From Mycobacterium sp. IS-1496 (GTDB lineage: Bacteria > Actinomycetota > Actinomycetes > Mycobacteriales > Mycobacteriaceae): a stretch of DNA of 64,000 nt. The stretch covers positions 1 to 64,000 of the forward strand of contig NZ_LQIU01000014.1 of assembly GCF_001499995.1 (NCBI RefSeq). Reading direction: 5' to 3'. Shown in pieces: positions 23,908 to 33,221 of the stretch (positions are counted from its first letter, which is position 1; the number at the start of each line of letters is the position of its first letter). A program made the position numbers and the translations under genes. The notes under the pieces were generated by a model. That model was not told where the DNA came from. It ran no database searches and was given only the letters and a program-made list of their open reading frames with translations.

Positions 23908-24982
23908 CGGTGCGGGCATCACCGGCGTGCTGGATCTGGTTGCCGCCGCGCCGTTTCGCGGTGTACATCGCGATGTCGGCCTCGGTGACCAGCCGGTGGA
24001 ACGTCTCGTCGGCCTCGTCCGGTCTGACGTCGCGCAGCGGGACTGTGGCGGTGCCGACGCTCGCAGTGATCCGGAACGGTGTGGACGTGACCGCCGCGCA
24101 CAGCCCCTGGGCCCACTCGGTCGGCGCGGCCGACGGCACGATGTCGGCGATCAGGAACTCCTCGCCGCCCATCCGGCACACCAGGGCGGTCTCGGGGACC
24201 GCAGCCGTCAACGCCTGCGCGACGTCGACCAGCGCCGCGTCCCCGCTGGCGTGGCCGTGAAGGTCGTTGATCGCCTTGAACCGGTCGAGGTCGATCAGCG
24301 CCACCGCCAGGTACGCCCGGTCGGCGCGCGCCACCAGGCGCCCGACCACGGCGTGGGTGAACGCCCGCCGGTTGAGCAGTCCGGTGAGCGGGTCACGGTC
24401 GGAGCGCAGCAGGTCGGTGCCGAGTGAACGGACGATCACCTGGATCGCGAACGGGACGCCGATGTTGAGCTCCAGGACCAGGAAGTAGCCGGTCAGCGCC
24501 AGCACGGGTTCGCCCTCGGCGGCCACCCGGATCGCCTGCCACGCGCCCACTCCGACGGCCAGCGCGAAGTTCATCAGCATGTAGCGCGCGGTGTGGAAGA
24601 ACGCGATGTAGCCGCCCGACACCGCCAGCGCCGTGCAGAACGTCAGGCCGATCAGCGGTTCGGCCTGCCAGAGACAGCCCCCGGCGATGGTTGCGCTGCC
24701 GATCGCGGCGAACACCACCGACTCGGTCCGCGTCGGCCAGCGCCTCAACCACAGCACCGCCAGACTCAGCCCCGCCAGCGAAGCCACCGTCGCCAGGCCC
24801 ACTGCCAGCCGGTCGTCGATCGAGGCGGGCCCCCACAAGGCGTTGACCGGCACCAACGCCAGCGATGCGGCGACCACGGCGAGGCCGCGACGCATCACCG
24901 TCGCCATTCCACGGGTCTGCAGATAACCGCTGAGCCAATCGAAATGGTCCGGCTGCCGCCACCAGTCGTACACCCATTGCAT
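23900..24982 (-). CDS. membrane-anchored GGDEF diguanylate cyclase
   Basis: A 360-residue protein with five or six N-terminal hydrophobic segments (residues ~30-185) and a C-terminal GGDEF domain (~195-350). The domain has DPLTGLLNRRAF, the metal-binding DLDRFKAINDLHGHASGD, and an intact active loop GGEEF. It should make cyclic-di-GMP from GTP. I see no RxxD inhibitory site upstream of GGEEF, so product feedback may be absent. The ATG at 24982 has GGGGGGA upstream. Much longer readings in this frame extend into the divergent glycosidase and are not coding. It ends convergently with the P-loop gene. Confidence 0.9.
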   Translation of the reverse strand: MQWVYDWWRQPDHFDWLSGYLQTRGMATVMRRGLAVVAASLALVPVNALWGPASIDDRLAVGLATVASLAGLSLAVLWLRRWPTRTESVVFAAIGSATIAGGCLWQAEPLIGLTFCTALAVSGGYIAFFHTARYMLMNFALAVGVGAWQAIRVAAEGEPVLALTGYFLVLELNIGVPFAIQVIVRSLGTDLLRSDRDPLTGLLNRRAFTHAVVGRLVARADRAYLAVALIDLDRFKAINDLHGHASGDAALVDVAQALTAAVPETALVCRMGGEEFLIADIVPSAAPTEWAQGLCAAVTSTPFRITASVGTATVPLRDVRPDEADETFHRLVTEADIAMYTAKRRGGNQIQHAGDARTVS

Positions 24983-25321
24983 GGACAGTTCCCCCCGGGC
25001 ACACGCCCCGATGCGTGTTTGCTCACGGTACAGGGCGGTCCGGTGGCGGTACTTGCGAACGACAGTATTCGCCGGTTCGGCTCCGCGGCCGTGACGGGAA
25101 ACACAATCCGGCGCGAAATCGCCTGTCGCCATGGGGTTTCCCCGGCTCACCGGCCGGTGCCGAGCCCACCGCGTTGTAGCGTCCCCGCCGCACGGGTACG
25201 ACAGATGGGGCGGGGGCGTCGCGCACCACGAGCGTCGCCCCTGCTGCCTGTCCGAGGGCACGTCGCGCGGTCGGGGGCGGCGTGCGAATCCGAACCCAGA
25301 GTCGAAGCCGGAGACTGCACA
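24983..25321. other. intergenic region between diguanylate cyclase and GH5 genes
   Basis: A 339-bp divergent gap that must hold both promoters. It is GC-rich, with no convincing -35/-10 pair, repeat or RNA structure that I can support. Reading frames crossing it are short and lack ribosome sites. Confidence 0.5.
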
Positions 25322-26503
25322 TTGACGAGCACACCCGACGTGCCCGGGGGGAATCAGCATCGCCCGTTCGCCCGACGCGCCGCGCTCAAACTGCCCGCGC
25401 TGCTGACGGCGTCTGCCGCGGCGTCCGCATTGCCCCGTGCGTCCGCCGCATCCCGCCGGTGGTCGGCCGCCCGCGCCCACGCCTGGTACCAGCAGCAGGG
25501 CTGGCTCGTCGGTGCGAACTTCATCCCCTCCAACGCCGTCAACCAGCTGGAGATGTTCCAGGCCGCGACGTTCGACCGGCGGCGCATCGACACCGAGCTC
25601 ATGCTGGCCCGCCGCATCGGACTCAACACGGTGCGGGTCTTCCTGCACGATCAGCTGTGGGCACAGGACCGCAACGGTTTCCAGCGCCGGCTCGCGCAGT
25701 TCGTCGCGATCGCCGCCCGGCACGGCATCCGGCCGCTGTTCGTGCTGTTCGACTCGTGCTGGGATCCGCTGCCCGAACTCGGCCGCCAGCGCCCGCCGCG
25801 GCCGGGTGTGCACAACTCCGGCTGGGTGCAGGGCCCCGGCGCCCACTTCATCGGTGACCCCCGCTACCGGCGCGTCCTGCGCGACTACGTCACCGGTGTG
25901 CTGACCCAGTTCCGCGACGACGAGCGCGTCCTCGGCTGGGATCTGTGGAACGAACCGGACAACCCCGCCAACCAGTACCGCCAGGTCGAGCGCAAGGACA
26001 AGGTCGAGCGGGTGGCGGAGCTGCTGCCGCAGGTCTTCGGCTGGGCCCGCGACGTCGACCCCGCCCAGCCGCTGACCAGCGGAGTGTGGGACGGGCAGTG
26101 GGCGGACCCCGGACGCCGCAGCACCATCGCCCGCATCCAGCTGGACAACTCCGACGTGATCACCTTCCACAACTACGGCGATGCGGACGAGTTCGACGCG
26201 CGGATCGCCGAACTGCGCCCGCTCGGGCGACCCATCGTGTGCACCGAATACCTGGCCCGTGAGTTCGGCAACACCGTCGAGGAGATCCTGCCGCTGGCCA
26301 AACGACGCAACGTGGGCGCCTACAACTGGGGGCTGGTGGTCGGCAAGACCCAGACCCATCTGCCGTGGGACTCGTGGGAGAAGCCCTACACCTCACCCCC
26401 GAAGGCCTGGTTCCACGAGTTGCTGCGCCCCGACGGGCAGCCCTACCGCGACAGCGAGGTCCGGACCATCCGCTGGCTGACGGGCCGCGTCGGGCCCACC
26501 TGA
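25322..26503 (+). CDS. secreted glycoside hydrolase, GH5-like (cellulase/mannanase fold)
   Basis: A protein of about 393 residues with an N-terminal export signal containing FARRAALKLPALLTASAAASA, Tat-like (RRxxLK), followed by a catalytic TIM barrel. The acid/base Glu is in GWDLWNEPDNP (WNEP) and the likely nucleophile Glu in RPIVCTEYLAREFG. Such mycobacterial GH5-like enzymes are annotated as cellulases or xylanases, but the substrate is unknown. The start is uncertain: TTG 25322 gives a full Tat leader, and GTG 25340 is six codons later. It stands alone, divergent from the diguanylate cyclase. Confidence 0.85.
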   Translation: MTSTPDVPGGNQHRPFARRAALKLPALLTASAAASALPRASAASRRWSAARAHAWYQQQGWLVGANFIPSNAVNQLEMFQAATFDRRRIDTELMLARRIGLNTVRVFLHDQLWAQDRNGFQRRLAQFVAIAARHGIRPLFVLFDSCWDPLPELGRQRPPRPGVHNSGWVQGPGAHFIGDPRYRRVLRDYVTGVLTQFRDDERVLGWDLWNEPDNPANQYRQVERKDKVERVAELLPQVFGWARDVDPAQPLTSGVWDGQWADPGRRSTIARIQLDNSDVITFHNYGDADEFDARIAELRPLGRPIVCTEYLAREFGNTVEEILPLAKRRNVGAYNWGLVVGKTQTHLPWDSWEKPYTSPPKAWFHELLRPDGQPYRDSEVRTIRWLTGRVGPT

Positions 26504-26547
26504 GGCCGGGAAGTTTCGGCCGTCGGTCGGCCGGAAACACTGACGCC

Positions 26548-28125
26548 ATGAGCCGGGCCGTTCGGGGTCTCGCCACCGCGGCCGCCTCGACGGTGGCGGC
26601 TGTCGGCCTGCGAGACCTCTTCCAACGCAGACATGCACTTCTCCGCAACTTCCCGGTCGTCGGGCACGCGCGGTACCTCCTGGAGGCGGTCGGCCCGGAG
26701 CTGCGGCAGTACATCGTCGCGGCCAACGACGAGGAGCGCCCGTTCACCCGCGACCAGCGGCGTTGGGTGTACGCGTCGTCGAAGAACGAGAACAACTACT
26801 TCGGCTTCGGCACCGACAACGACCTCGAGCACTCGAGCGGCTACCCGGTGATCAAACACCGGACCTTCGGCCGCAACGGCCCCGCGTCGGCGCCGAGGGC
26901 CGGACGCGACGTCGAGTTGCCGTGCGCCAAGGTGGTCGGCGCCGCGCGCAACCGGCCCCAGGCGTTCCGGCCGGCCTCGGTCGTCAACATCTCGGCGATG
27001 AGCTTCGGATCGCTGTCCGGCAACGCGATCGAGGCGCTCAACCGCGGCGCCGCGATGGCCGACTGTCTGCACAACACCGGCGAGGGCGGCATCTCCCGCT
27101 TCCACCGCAACGGCGGGGAGCTGATCTTCCAGATCGGCACCGCCTACTTCGGCTGCCGCGACGACGAGGGCCGCTTCGATCTGGAGAAGCTCAAGGACGC
27201 GGTGGCCGGTGCGCCGGTGCGGGCGCTGGAGATCAAACTCAGCCAGGGCGCCAAGCCGAGCCTCGGCGGGTTGCTGCCCGCCCCCAAGGTGTCCGCGGAG
27301 ATCGCCGCCGCCCGCGGTATCCCGGAGGGGCGCGACTGCGTGAGCCCGTCGCGACACGCGGAGTTCTCCGACACCGACAGCCTGCTCGACTGGGTGGAAC
27401 TGCTGGCGAGCGAGACGGGACTGCCGGTGGGGATCAAGGCGGCGGTCGGTGATCTGGAGTTCTGGACCGAACTGGCCGACTCGATGTGTGAGACGGGACG
27501 GGGCGTGGACTTCGTGACGATCGACGGCGGTGAGGGAGGCACCGGCGCCGCGCCGCTGATCTTCACCGACTCCGTGTCGCTGCCGTTCCAGGTGGGCTTC
27601 TCCCGGGTGTACCGGATCTTCGCGCAGCGGAACCTGCACGAGCAGGTCACGTTCATCGGCGGCGGGAAGCTCGGTCTGCCCGACAACGCGATCGTCGCCT
27701 TCGCGCTCGGATGCGACATGGTCTACGTCGCGCGGGAGGCGATGCTCGCGATCGGCTGCATCCAGGCCCAGAAGTGCCATACCGACACGTGTCCCACCGG
27801 CGTCGCCACCCAGAACGCGTGGCTGGCCCGCGGCCTGGTGCCCGAGGTGAAGGCCGAGCGCGCGGCGAACTACATCAAGACGTTGCGCCGCGATCTGGTC
27901 AAGGTGGCCGAGGCGTGCGGGGTGCACCACCCCGGTCTGATCGGCTGCGACTCGGTGGACATCCTCGACGGGCGCTACGGGTCGACACCGCTGCACGAGG
28001 TGTACGGGTACGCGCCGTGGATGGGGCTGCCGTCTCCGGCCGACCGTGAGGAGATCATCCGGTTGATGACCGCCGACAAGACGCACGGCGGGTCCGCGGC
28101 GCCGTCCCCGACGGCGGTGGGGTGA
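26548..28125 (+). CDS. FMN/Fe-S glutamate synthase-like protein (GltB central-domain family)
   Basis: A 525-residue protein matching the FMN-binding synthase domain of glutamate synthase, without the glutamine amidotransferase domain. It shows ISAMSFGSLSGNAIEALNRGA, TGEGGISRFH, EIKLSQGAKPSLGG, TIDGGEGGTGAAP and the 3Fe-4S motif CIQAQKCHTDTCPTGVATQ. An N-terminal hydrophobic stretch may anchor it. The family includes ammonia-dependent or uncharacterised FMN oxidoreductases widespread in actinobacteria, and no small GltD subunit is adjacent. The ATG at 26548 is the natural start; longer readings overlap the glycosidase. Confidence 0.9.
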   Translation: MSRAVRGLATAAASTVAAVGLRDLFQRRHALLRNFPVVGHARYLLEAVGPELRQYIVAANDEERPFTRDQRRWVYASSKNENNYFGFGTDNDLEHSSGYPVIKHRTFGRNGPASAPRAGRDVELPCAKVVGAARNRPQAFRPASVVNISAMSFGSLSGNAIEALNRGAAMADCLHNTGEGGISRFHRNGGELIFQIGTAYFGCRDDEGRFDLEKLKDAVAGAPVRALEIKLSQGAKPSLGGLLPAPKVSAEIAAARGIPEGRDCVSPSRHAEFSDTDSLLDWVELLASETGLPVGIKAAVGDLEFWTELADSMCETGRGVDFVTIDGGEGGTGAAPLIFTDSVSLPFQVGFSRVYRIFAQRNLHEQVTFIGGGKLGLPDNAIVAFALGCDMVYVAREAMLAIGCIQAQKCHTDTCPTGVATQNAWLARGLVPEVKAERAANYIKTLRRDLVKVAEACGVHHPGLIGCDSVDILDGRYGSTPLHEVYGYAPWMGLPSPADREEIIRLMTADKTHGGSAAPSPTAVG

Positions 28126-28126
28126 G

Positions 28127-28967
28127 TCAGCTGATCCTGCCGCCCGGGAAGATCGTCCTGACGGCCCGTGTGATGTTCTCGCGGGCGGCGGCCTCGCCGG
28201 TGGGGTCCAGGGAACTGATCGCCATCACGTAGCGGCGTTCGGGTCCGATCACGCCGGTGGACACGTGCACCTGGTTCGCGCCGTTCCAACAGCAGAACCA
28301 GCCCTGCTTGACCGCAACGGGCTCGGCGTAGAGCCCCTCAGGGATGCCGAACCGCTGCGGATACCCGTCCGTCCCGGTCGGTGTGGACCGCGCGAGGTTG
28401 TCGATGATGATGTCGGCCTGTTCTGCGGGCAACCCACCGGCGCCGTTCAGCAGCATGTCGTAGTAGCGGACGAGATCGCTTGCGGTGCTCGTCGTGACAT
28501 CCCAGTGTCCGTTGTACGGGGCCGTCGTCCCGGTCAACCCGTAACGAGCCACGACGCGTGCGATGACCGCGTTGCCGCCGCTGCGGTCCCAGAACGTCTG
28601 AGCCGCACTGTCGTCGGAAGAACGCAGCATGACGTCGAGCGACCTGCGGTCGGCTGCCGAGAGTTTCGTCTTGCCCTCCGACTCCTGCAGCAGCAGGTCG
28701 TCGGCGATGAACAGCTTCACCACGGACGCGATAGGGAAGGGCCTGTTGGCTCCGTCGGAGACGATCTGACCGGTGTTGCGGTCCAACACGACCACCTCGA
28801 CGTCGGCCCCGGACGCCGCCGCGTCGGCGGTGGCTTGCCGGACGCGGGCGTCGAGCCCGTCCACCCGGCGGCGTACCCCAGACCTGTGCCTCACAGCCGT
28901 TGAGGAGCAGCGCCACGCCGACAATCGCCAGTGTGGTCATCGCCCATTGCGGCAGCCGCCGACGCAT
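28127..28967 (-). pseudogene. beta-lactamase-fold serine hydrolase lipoprotein with apparent frameshift
   Basis: The intact catalytic part (28127 to about 28865) has SVVK as the active-site SxxK (PIASVVKLFI), SSDDSAAQ at the SxN-like position and VKQGWF at the KTG-like position, placing it near class A beta-lactamase-like/DD-peptidase proteins. The upstream signal peptide lies in another frame starting at ATG 28967 (MRRRLPQWAMTTLAIVGVALL, lipobox LLNGC). The two join if one G is removed from the GGG run complementary to 28864-28866, giving TPPVDGLDARV across the junction. This is either a real 1-nt insertion that would prevent export, or a sequencing error. Without correction, translation could only begin downstream without a signal. 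Confidence 0.7.
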
Positions 28968-29120
28968 GAATCTCCTCCGAGTGGATCGTGAATGCAGCGA
29001 GCGGGGGCCGCGCTGCGCCCACCGGATTACCCCAGCCTATGCGGCTTTACGCGGACAGGGCGCATCGAGATCGATGACGGTTACGGAACACACATGGGGG
29101 CTCGGTCCGGGATGACCGCC

Positions 29121-30428
29121 TCAGTTCTGTGTTGTTGGTGGGGGTTGGTATGGCGGGTACCACCACCAGTCGGCGCGCTCCCCGGTGGGACCTCGGTAGG
29201 GCGCGACCGTGGGCGGGGGCTGATTCGGCGGGCGCGCGAGTGACCCCGAGTGCAGTGCGCGGCCGGCGCCGTCGGTGACGGCGAGTCGGGAGGCGGGTCC
29301 GGTGATGGTGATGACGCCTTTGTGGTGCAGCCGGTGATGGTAGGGGCAGACCAGCACCAGGTTGTCCAGGTCGGTGCGGCCACCGTCTTCCCAGTGCCGG
29401 ATGTGGTGGGCGTGCAGACCTCGGGTGGCCCCACATCCGGGGACCGCACACGTGGGGTGGCGATGTTCCAGGGCGCGGCGCAGGCGGCGGCTGATCAGCC
29501 GGGTGGCGCGCCCGGCGCCGATGGGCTGCCCGTCGCGTTCGAACCACACCTCGCAGGTGGCGTCACAGGTCAGATAGCGGCGACCGGCATCCGAGAGCAG
29601 CGGCCCCAGGTGCAGCGCGGCGATACGGGCTGTGAGGTCGAGGTGCACGACCACAGTGGTGCGATGCCCGTGCGGGCGGCGAGCGGCCTCGACGTCCCAC
29701 CCGGCCTCGACCAGGCTATTGAACGCATCGACCAGGGTGGGAAACGGCGGCCGGGCACCGGGGCTGTCGCCCGCGCCCGGGCTGTCGGTGTCGTGGTCGT
29801 GTTTCCACTGGGCGACCAACCCATCGTGGTGGGACTGCAGGGCCGCGTCGAACACCGCCGCCTCGGCATGCGGCATCGCGATGCGCCAGTAGGTGTACTG
29901 CTCATCGGAGGTCTTGGTGATCGACGCCTGCGGGACCGGCCCGGGAGCAGGCGCGGGTTCGGCGTCCGACTCACGTTCTGGTTCGGGTGCGGGTTCGGGT
30001 TCGGGTCGGGGTTCGAGTGTGATCGCGGTGCGGAGTTGGTTGACCGTGGCGCTTTGCGCCAGCTCGGCGTAATGCTCATCGGACCCTGGCCCCGCGCCCT
30101 CGGCGATCACCCCGACCTGATCCAGCGACAGCCGGCCCTCCCGCAGAGCCTGCAGGCATTGGGGGAACTCCGCGATGCGGTGGGCGATGGCGGCGATGGT
30201 CTTACCGTTCCTCGACGACGACCCGGTCTTCCACGCCATCAGATGCGCCACCGACGTCGCGCCCGTCATGCCACACAGTTCGTCGTGGTCGATCTCGGCG
30301 GCGATCTCCACCAGCCGGGCGTCGATCGCGTTGCGCTGACCGGTCAGCTCCGCCAACTCCTCGAACAACACCTCGAGCCGGTCGATGGGGCGCACCACCA
30401 CCGCGCCGGACGCCATGCTCGAGGACAT
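29121..30428 (-). CDS. DUF222 / HNH endonuclease (13E12 repeat family)
   Basis: A 435-residue protein of the mycobacterial 13E12 family. The N-terminal DUF222 helical domain spans ~1-300, broken by a Pro/Glu-rich low-complexity stretch (PEPEPAPEPERESDAEPAP). The C-terminal HNH nuclease domain shows CAVPGCGATRGLHAHHIRHW then NLVLVCPYHHRLHHKG, with intact Zn Cys and catalytic His. Members occur in multiple copies in mycobacterial genomes and behave like dispersed repeats, but no terminal repeats or integration scar are visible here. The ATG at 30428 is preferred over a TTG at 30440 or the ATG at 30416. Function unknown. Confidence 0.88.
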   Translation of the reverse strand: MSSSMASGAVVVRPIDRLEVLFEELAELTGQRNAIDARLVEIAAEIDHDELCGMTGATSVAHLMAWKTGSSSRNGKTIAAIAHRIAEFPQCLQALREGRLSLDQVGVIAEGAGPGSDEHYAELAQSATVNQLRTAITLEPRPEPEPAPEPERESDAEPAPAPGPVPQASITKTSDEQYTYWRIAMPHAEAAVFDAALQSHHDGLVAQWKHDHDTDSPGAGDSPGARPPFPTLVDAFNSLVEAGWDVEAARRPHGHRTTVVVHLDLTARIAALHLGPLLSDAGRRYLTCDATCEVWFERDGQPIGAGRATRLISRRLRRALEHRHPTCAVPGCGATRGLHAHHIRHWEDGGRTDLDNLVLVCPYHHRLHHKGVITITGPASRLAVTDGAGRALHSGSLARPPNQPPPTVAPYRGPTGERADWWWYPPYQPPPTTQN

Positions 30429-30482
30429 GACCCCATACAAGCAGCAGGGTCCGACATTTCGGGTTCGTCGCGGCTACAGCGA

Positions 30483-30911
30483 TCAGGTGATGCTGACGAC
30501 CGCCCGGTCACCGAGTGGCGCCTGGAGTCCGACCGGCAGGCTCGCGAACACCCCGATCGCGATGCAGGCCCGGTTCACCGCTTCCGGCAGCACACCGGAG
30601 CGCAGTTTCACCGCGACGATGTCGGCGGTCTCCTGCACTTCCGCGTGGACGCCGTAGCACTCGGGCGTACCGGCGGTGAAGCGCACGGTGATCGCGCGGT
30701 CGTCGGGTAGGCGTCCCCACGACTCGATGCTCTGCGGGCGGGGGTCGACGATCGCGGGGTTGTCGACGAACGGCGTAAAGCCCTCCGCCAGGGGACGTTC
30801 CGGTATCTGGGTGATGGTAGGCGCCGCGGGCTGGGCCGCGACCGGGATCGCCGCGCCCAGTGCACCTGCCGTCAGGACGATGGCCGTGACGGACCGGACA
30901 ACGATGCGCAT
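30483..30911 (-). CDS. small secreted mycobacterial protein, unknown function
   Basis: A 142-residue protein with a clear Sec signal peptide (MRIVVRSVTAIVLTAGALG, cleavage near PVAAQ-PAAP at ~26). The mature part has two Cys (PECYGVHAEV and NRACIAIGVF) that could form a disulphide. It resembles conserved mycobacterial exported proteins of unknown role. It lies 10 nt downstream of helD on the same strand, so it may be read in the same transcript. Confidence 0.75.
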   Translation of the reverse strand: MRIVVRSVTAIVLTAGALGAAIPVAAQPAAPTITQIPERPLAEGFTPFVDNPAIVDPRPQSIESWGRLPDDRAITVRFTAGTPECYGVHAEVQETADIVAVKLRSGVLPEAVNRACIAIGVFASLPVGLQAPLGDRAVVSIT

Positions 30912-30920
30912 CCCTCGACC

Positions 30921-33101
30921 CTAGCTCGCGACGTCCCGATCGACGGGCAGTTCCCTCAGCCCGTCGAGCGACGGCGGAAGCGGGCCGCAGTGCGCGATGC
31001 CGAGGCGCTGGGTCGCGCGGGTGAGGGCGACGTAGAGGTCCGCGGCGCCGCGCGGACCGTCGAAGATCCGTTCCGGCTCGACGACGAGGACCGCGTCGAA
31101 CTCCAAACCCTTGACCTCGGCCGGCGCCACCGTACCGGGCACGTCCGGCGGTCCGATCACGACGCTGGTGCCTTCGCGTGCGGCTTCGTCCCGCACGAAT
31201 TCCTCGATGGCGCAGGCAACGTCGTCCTGTGTCACCCGACGGCGCCACGGCGGTGACCCGGTGGACCGGACGGACTCGGGCGGTTGCGCGTCGGGCGCGA
31301 ACTCGGCGAGCACCGCGGCCGCGACCGCCATGATCTCCGCGGGGGTGCGGTAGTTGACCGACAGCGGCCGGTAGACCCAGCGGCCCGGCACGTACGGTTC
31401 GAGCATCTCCGCCCAGGACCGCGCCCCCGCGGGCGAACGGCGTTGGGCCAGATCCCCCACCACAGTGAACGACTTGCTCGGGCACCGGCGCATCAGCACC
31501 CGCCAGTCCATCTCGGACAGTTCCTGTGCCTCGTCGACCACGACATGGCGGTAGGTCCAATCCCGGTCCGCTGCAGCACGTTCGGACAGCTCGCGGGTGT
31601 CCCGTTCGGTGAAGCGGTCCGCCAGTTCCTCACCGTGCAAGAGATCCGTGGCGAGGAGCAGGTCTTCGTCGTCCATCAGATCCTCGTGGGCGACCATGGA
31701 TTCGAGGACGCCCTCGGCGTAGTCGGTTTCAACCTCTCGGGCCTTCTCGGCGGCGATGTCCGCGGCCGTGTCGCGGCCCAGCAGGTCGACCAGTTCGTCG
31801 AGCAACGGCACGTCCGACACCGTCCATGCGGCGCCGTCGGCGCGCCACAGCTTCTCGTCGGCGCCCGCCGCGCGCAGGCGTTCTGGGGATTCGTAGAGTT
31901 CTGACAGCAGTTGCTGCGGGGTCATCACCGGCCACAGCTCATCGAGGGCGGCGAGGTACTGCTCGCTGTCCGCGAGGTCTTCGAGCACATCGGCGCGCAG
32001 TTCCTCCCACGCGCCCTTGTCCGCCCGCGACAGCCAGCCCCTGCCGATCCGCGAGACCGCGCGTTCGGTGAGCACGTACTCGACGGTCTCGCGAAAGACC
32101 TTGCGTGCGTGGTTGTGTGGTAATCCGCTGCCACGGGCCTCGTCTATCGCCCACTGCGCGGTGTCGGGGTCGATCTGCACGGTGACGTCGGGCAGGTCGA
32201 TGACCAGGGGCTCTTCGGGCACCCGTTGCCGGTCGGTGACAGCCGCCGCGAGCACGTCGAGGATCTTCAGCGACCCCTTGAGCGCGACGGCCTCGGCACC
32301 GTCCTCGGCGGTGACGGACAATCCGGGCACGAGATCGCCGGTGGTCATGAGCACGACGTTCGTCTCACCCAGCGACGGCAAGACGCGACTGATGTGGTCG
32401 AGGAAGGCGGGGTTCGGGCCGATCACCAGCACGCCGTGGCGTTCGATGCGCGCGCGCTGGGTGTAGAGCAGGTAGGCCACCCGGTGCAGCGCCACCACGG
32501 TCTTCCCGGTGCCCGGGCCGCCCTCGATCACCAGCACCCCCGGGTGGTCGTGCCGGATGATCGCGTCCTGCTCGGCCTGGATCGTCGCGACGATGTCGCG
32601 CATCCCCTCACCGCGCGGCGCGTTCACCGCGGCGAGCAACGCCGACTCGCCGCCGCGTTCGTCGCCGCGGGGCCGGCCGAAGACCTCGTCGGTGAAGTCG
32701 AGCACCCGCCGCCCGCGCGTGTGGAATTGGCGTCGTCTGCGCATCCCCTCGGGGTGCGCGGCGGTGGCGACGTAGAACGCCCGCGCCAACGGCGCCCGCC
32801 AGTCGAGCAGCAGCGGTTCGAAATCGTCGTCGCGGTCGAAGAGGCCGATCCGGCCGATGTAGAGACGCTCACCGGAGTCGGCGTCCAGCCGGCCGAAGCA
32901 CAGCCCGTCGTCCGCGACGTCGAGGCGCTGGATCTCCTTGGCCAGTGCCCGCACCTCGGCGTCACGTTCCACGAGCGCACCGTCGCCGCGCAGCGCCGCG
33001 GCGTACTTCTCCTTGGCCCGCGCGCGTTCGCCATCGAGGCGGGTGTACAACCCCGTCACATACGTGCGCTCGGATCGCAGCTCGTCCTCGTACTCCCGCA
33101 T
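30921..33101 (-). CDS. helD: HelD-like RNA polymerase-associated helicase
   Basis: A 726-residue superfamily 1 helicase-like ATPase. An N-terminal coiled-coil arm (residues ~1-65, basic and acidic heptads) is typical of HelD and inserts into RNA polymerase channels. Walker A is GGPGTGKT (~194-201), DEAQE in VVVDEAQELSEMDW is motif II, and VNYRTPAEIM and VVEPERIFD are later motifs. In mycobacteria HelD removes nucleic acid from stalled RNA polymerase, and related HelR proteins protect polymerase from rifamycins. The ATG at 33101 precedes the conserved EYEDELRSE start; the frame extends upstream but looks non-coding. Confidence 0.88.
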   Translation of the reverse strand: MREYEDELRSERTYVTGLYTRLDGERARAKEKYAAALRGDGALVERDAEVRALAKEIQRLDVADDGLCFGRLDADSGERLYIGRIGLFDRDDDFEPLLLDWRAPLARAFYVATAAHPEGMRRRRQFHTRGRRVLDFTDEVFGRPRGDERGGESALLAAVNAPRGEGMRDIVATIQAEQDAIIRHDHPGVLVIEGGPGTGKTVVALHRVAYLLYTQRARIERHGVLVIGPNPAFLDHISRVLPSLGETNVVLMTTGDLVPGLSVTAEDGAEAVALKGSLKILDVLAAAVTDRQRVPEEPLVIDLPDVTVQIDPDTAQWAIDEARGSGLPHNHARKVFRETVEYVLTERAVSRIGRGWLSRADKGAWEELRADVLEDLADSEQYLAALDELWPVMTPQQLLSELYESPERLRAAGADEKLWRADGAAWTVSDVPLLDELVDLLGRDTAADIAAEKAREVETDYAEGVLESMVAHEDLMDDEDLLLATDLLHGEELADRFTERDTRELSERAAADRDWTYRHVVVDEAQELSEMDWRVLMRRCPSKSFTVVGDLAQRRSPAGARSWAEMLEPYVPGRWVYRPLSVNYRTPAEIMAVAAAVLAEFAPDAQPPESVRSTGSPPWRRRVTQDDVACAIEEFVRDEAAREGTSVVIGPPDVPGTVAPAEVKGLEFDAVLVVEPERIFDGPRGAADLYVALTRATQRLGIAHCGPLPPSLDGLRELPVDRDVAS

Positions 33102-33221
33102 GATCGCCTCACCACCCCTCGAATCCGGCCGAAGCCAGCCATTTTGGGGGATGACCCCGCCCTTGCCGCAAGCCCCCACCCGACCGATAGACTGGCCGCG
33201 GCTCACGGTGAACGCGGTCGG

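Noticed and set aside
29121-30428. DUF222-HNH gene as an active mobile element or homing nuclease
   Set aside because: No terminal repeats, target duplication or interrupted host gene are visible.
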